From the NCBI GenBank assembly GCA_017562135.1, contig QEYB01000215.1:1-22822 (forward strand): a stretch of 22,822 nt of DNA. Reading direction: 5' to 3'. Source of the DNA: Dipylidium caninum (taxonomy: Eukaryota; Platyhelminthes; Cestoda; Cyclophyllidea; Dipylidiidae). Under the pieces are notes generated by a model. The model was not told the origin of the DNA, searched no databases, and saw nothing but the letters and a program-made list of their open reading frames with translations. Below, in pieces: positions 20,652 to 22,822 of this stretch; position 1 is the first letter of the stretch, and each line of letters begins with the position of its first letter. The translations under genes were made by a program, and so were the position numbers.

Positions 20652-22657
20652 ATTTCCAATGCTGAAGAAACCCACCGATGTTCATGATGTTACTCCTCTT
20701 TTAACCGAATTTTCGGAGTCCTTCTCGTGGTTTAAGTTCAAGAAAACTGTTGGTAATGTTAATGTTCATGCTCGGGCCCAAGTAGTCTCCAATTCTGTCT
20801 CTGCCAGTGCCACCGCGTCTATACAAGAAAACCCTTCTGAAACATTCGTTTGTCCTAAAGAAAATTCAAACCATTAACAACGGCAATGTTTATGATATAC
20901 AGGCATGGATATGCCTGTGTAAGTATACGGATGTCAGTTCCTTCCTTACGCGTCCCTGATAAGTTTTTCTTTTCAAAACAGCCCCCAATCTACAATATGA
21001 ATGGAGATGATGACATGCGTGGTGCTGAATGTTGCAATCCGGAGATCTATCCGAGTGAGGTTTGATACTGACATCTTTCTTTTTCTTCTCATTTTCGGAT
21101 AATTATTTTCTCTCAAAGCAATAACTCCGTGAACAATTCAGTCGAACAGATTGGTAGCGGTTGTGGTGACGTCGATGACATGACACACAAATCGGAAGAA
21201 CTTTCTGAGTAAGTTCACGATTGTTGGTTTCTCCTAATTATTGCGTTCTAATCAAAAACGGTGATGTGGGAAATTAACTAGGAGGGAGAGGTTGCATTGT
21301 CAATAGGATAAATGATTGCTTCGGAATAATTGTGAAAATAATACGGAACTTAAGGGTTTGCACTAAATGGGTGGGTATGTGAGCCAGCATCATCGGAATT
21401 CACTGGCCACAGCCATGACCTATATCTGCACCAATTCGAACAATATCAAGGCGATCGGGTACTTCCCGTCATTACTGATACATTCCACGTCTAAAAGATA
21501 CTTTCACACCTGCCATACTCAACTCTCGGTTTCAATGCCCACACCAGAACATTGCAATCAATCCTATTTCCTCGTCTCAAGAAAACAATCCCCAATTCGC
21601 ATGTTCAACCATCAAACGGAAGGTCCTCAAGCAGAGTTGTCTCGGTGTGGATTCTCTATGCCTCTATTCACGACGTGACGTCCGAATATGCGGACTGGGG
21701 GCGCGATCGCCTTAGTCAGAAACCCAGGGTCGGAACGTCGAGCCTCTTAAGGGTCGAAACACCAAACTCAATTAAAATTGAAGTTTATTTTTCAATTTTC
21801 TCGGGTTTTTTCCATCGGTGGCGAAGAGAGAGTTGGCATCTCCATTCTTACACCACCACCTCACCTGCTAGTAACGTTTTGTAAACCGGTTTTCTCTAGT
21901 GTGTCATATCTTGGCTGTAAGGAGGAAAGGTTTGTCGCTTAATGCCTTGTGACAATACTCTGTTACTACAATCCGTGCTATCGTACTTACAATAATATCA
22001 ATCCACATTTGTTTTCAGTCTTCGTATCGTTGACGAGCCCAACAGTTTCCTAATATATACGCCCACTTATCTGCGCCCACGTGTACGAGCGCTTGGTGTG
22101 TAGTCCTTTAACTCGTTACCGCGCCAATAACATTGCCTAATAAAGCAGCTAGGACTGCTCGTCTGTCTAGTTTTGAGTATGCTTCTTAGTGTCCCTCCCC
22201 TGACCAAAGCCTTTCCTGCCCTCCAGAATAGAAAACGCCAAGCTTCTTTTGGTAGATCCGACTGATCAGTCTGGGGACAATAATTGAAACAAAAAAATGC
22301 GGTGGTGAAAATTGATGAGCTTCTAGACAGTCTTCGAGGCATCAAATCTCCAACTGAGTCGCTTGTGCAGAATCGCACAACTGAAAGTAATCATTTCTTC
22401 CAACGTCGATTGTCTCTCGACCGCATTTGTATATTCCCTACGACTCACCCCTTCCCCATTAGCATTCTTTAAGGAATCAGACTAACTGGGGTCGAATCCT
22501 CGTGTTTTTCTACTTTGGAATCCGAGATATTTTCGTTGCGATATGCGGCGACTATTTGGCGCAGGGCCTTGTGAATCTCTGTTCTCGTGCGTCAGCGCTC
22601 TGCGTGATATTATCACCGCCGGCATCTTCCAATGGATCGCTGACCATGGCGGCATGG
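20652..22657 (+). CDS. BAK/BAX-type Bcl-2 family protein, copy C (heavily disrupted, probably read error)
   Basis: Recognisable exons: about 20652-20918, 20982-21054, 21119-21208, 22227-22382, 22463-22657. Each carries several one-base insertions or deletions relative to A and B, including in BH3 (GGGGACAATAATTG), the BH1-BH2 exon, and the donor after the BH3 exon (CTGAAAGTAA for CTGTAAGTAA). The first exon holds two compensating T changes at about 20690 and 20730 that replace about 18 residues by another frame without a stop. The density of indels rises towards the adapter-like end at 22813-22822, so this copy should not be used to judge whether the gene is a pseudogene. Homology to the family is still plain. 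Confidence 0.6.
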
Positions 22658-22812
22658 TATGATGCGCGTTGAAGTTCGCCTTTCTCTTCGTAGGAGCTCA
22701 AAGATTAGGCAGAGTTAGCTGGCTTTCGTACTATCTAAGGCTTCGAGTCGATTTTCCTGAAATGGTGCATTTTATTTGAAAACAGCTTACGAGGTTAATT
22801 TTTTAAGTACTT

Positions 22813-22822
22813 ATCTCTCTCT
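22813..22822. other. Probable PacBio SMRTbell adapter remnant at the sequence end
   Basis: The last ten bases are ATCTCTCTCT, identical to the first ten bases of the standard SMRTbell hairpin adapter as I know it. They begin exactly where copy C stops matching A and B (which continue AACCATTAACGG). A genuine CT microsatellite is the alternative. Either way these bases are not part of the unit. Confidence 0.7.

Larger units (their letters stand above)
15926..22812 (+). repeat. Tandem unit, copy C, right end truncated and noisy
   Basis: Matches copy B almost base for base up to about 18500. Isolated homopolymer errors then appear, and from about 20300 indels and substitutions become dense. At the diagnostic patch it carries the A-type sequence, including the 35-bp segment absent from B, whereas in the BH3 exon it shares B's GGGGAC version. 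Homology stops at 22812, equivalent to 15789 in copy B, so about 136 bases of the unit are missing. Most frame breaks in its last 2.5 kb are better explained by raw-read error than by gene decay. Confidence 0.93.

Noticed and set aside
2001..22822. Missed-adapter (inverted repeat) artefact as the source of the copies
   Set aside because: A read-through hairpin would give inverted copies; all three units are in the same orientation and no internal adapter sequence was seen.

Overview
The window looks like a eukaryotic, intron-rich locus, most likely from an invertebrate and plausibly a parasitic flatworm. That taxon is an inference from short GT-AG introns, one candidate intron of only 37 nt, and the style of the cell-death gene. 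I see no bacterial operons, rRNA, tRNA or CRISPR. The dominant structure is a head-to-tail tandem array of a unit of about 6.94-6.99 kb: copy A 2001-8986, copy B 8987-15925, copy C 15926-22812 (about 136 bases short at its right end). Positions 1-2000 are a unique left flank with no convincing gene, a (CTT)8 microsatellite at 553-576 and one weak ORF at 1141-1485.

Each unit holds, on the + strand, (1) the exons of an unrecognised charged, probably coiled-coil protein (exons at about +110 to +1880, one at about +4080 and a possible terminal exon at about +4410), and (2) five or six exons of a BAK/BAX-type Bcl-2 family protein with a clear BH3 (LISLGDII), BH1 (NWGRILVFFYFG) and BH2 (FQWIADHGGW). 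Exon phases chain without conflict through both sets. The unit could therefore be two adjacent genes or one fused gene, and the last exon of one unit is even in phase with the first of the next. No C-terminal membrane anchor is encoded inside the unit.

The three copies differ in an informative way. Copy A differs from B and C over 2001-5730 almost only by one- or two-base homopolymer length changes, and copy C becomes increasingly indel-ridden towards its right end. The last ten bases (ATCTCTCTCT) equal the first ten bases of the PacBio SMRTbell hairpin adapter, exactly where homology to the other units stops. So the right edge is probably a raw long-read end, and many 'frameshifts' there are sequencing errors. 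Copy B, by contrast, carries real differences: about 21 substitutions plus a 35-bp deletion clustered in roughly 290 bp (13385-13675), a second small cluster at 14844-14872, and a one-base deletion inside the BH3 exon. The Bcl-2-like frame is fully open only in copy A. The coiled-coil frame is fully open only in copy B, with C open through its first six exons.

The main question for the reader is whether this is a genuine recent triplication of a pro-apoptotic Bcl-2 locus with gene conversion, or partly an assembly product of one or two loci.
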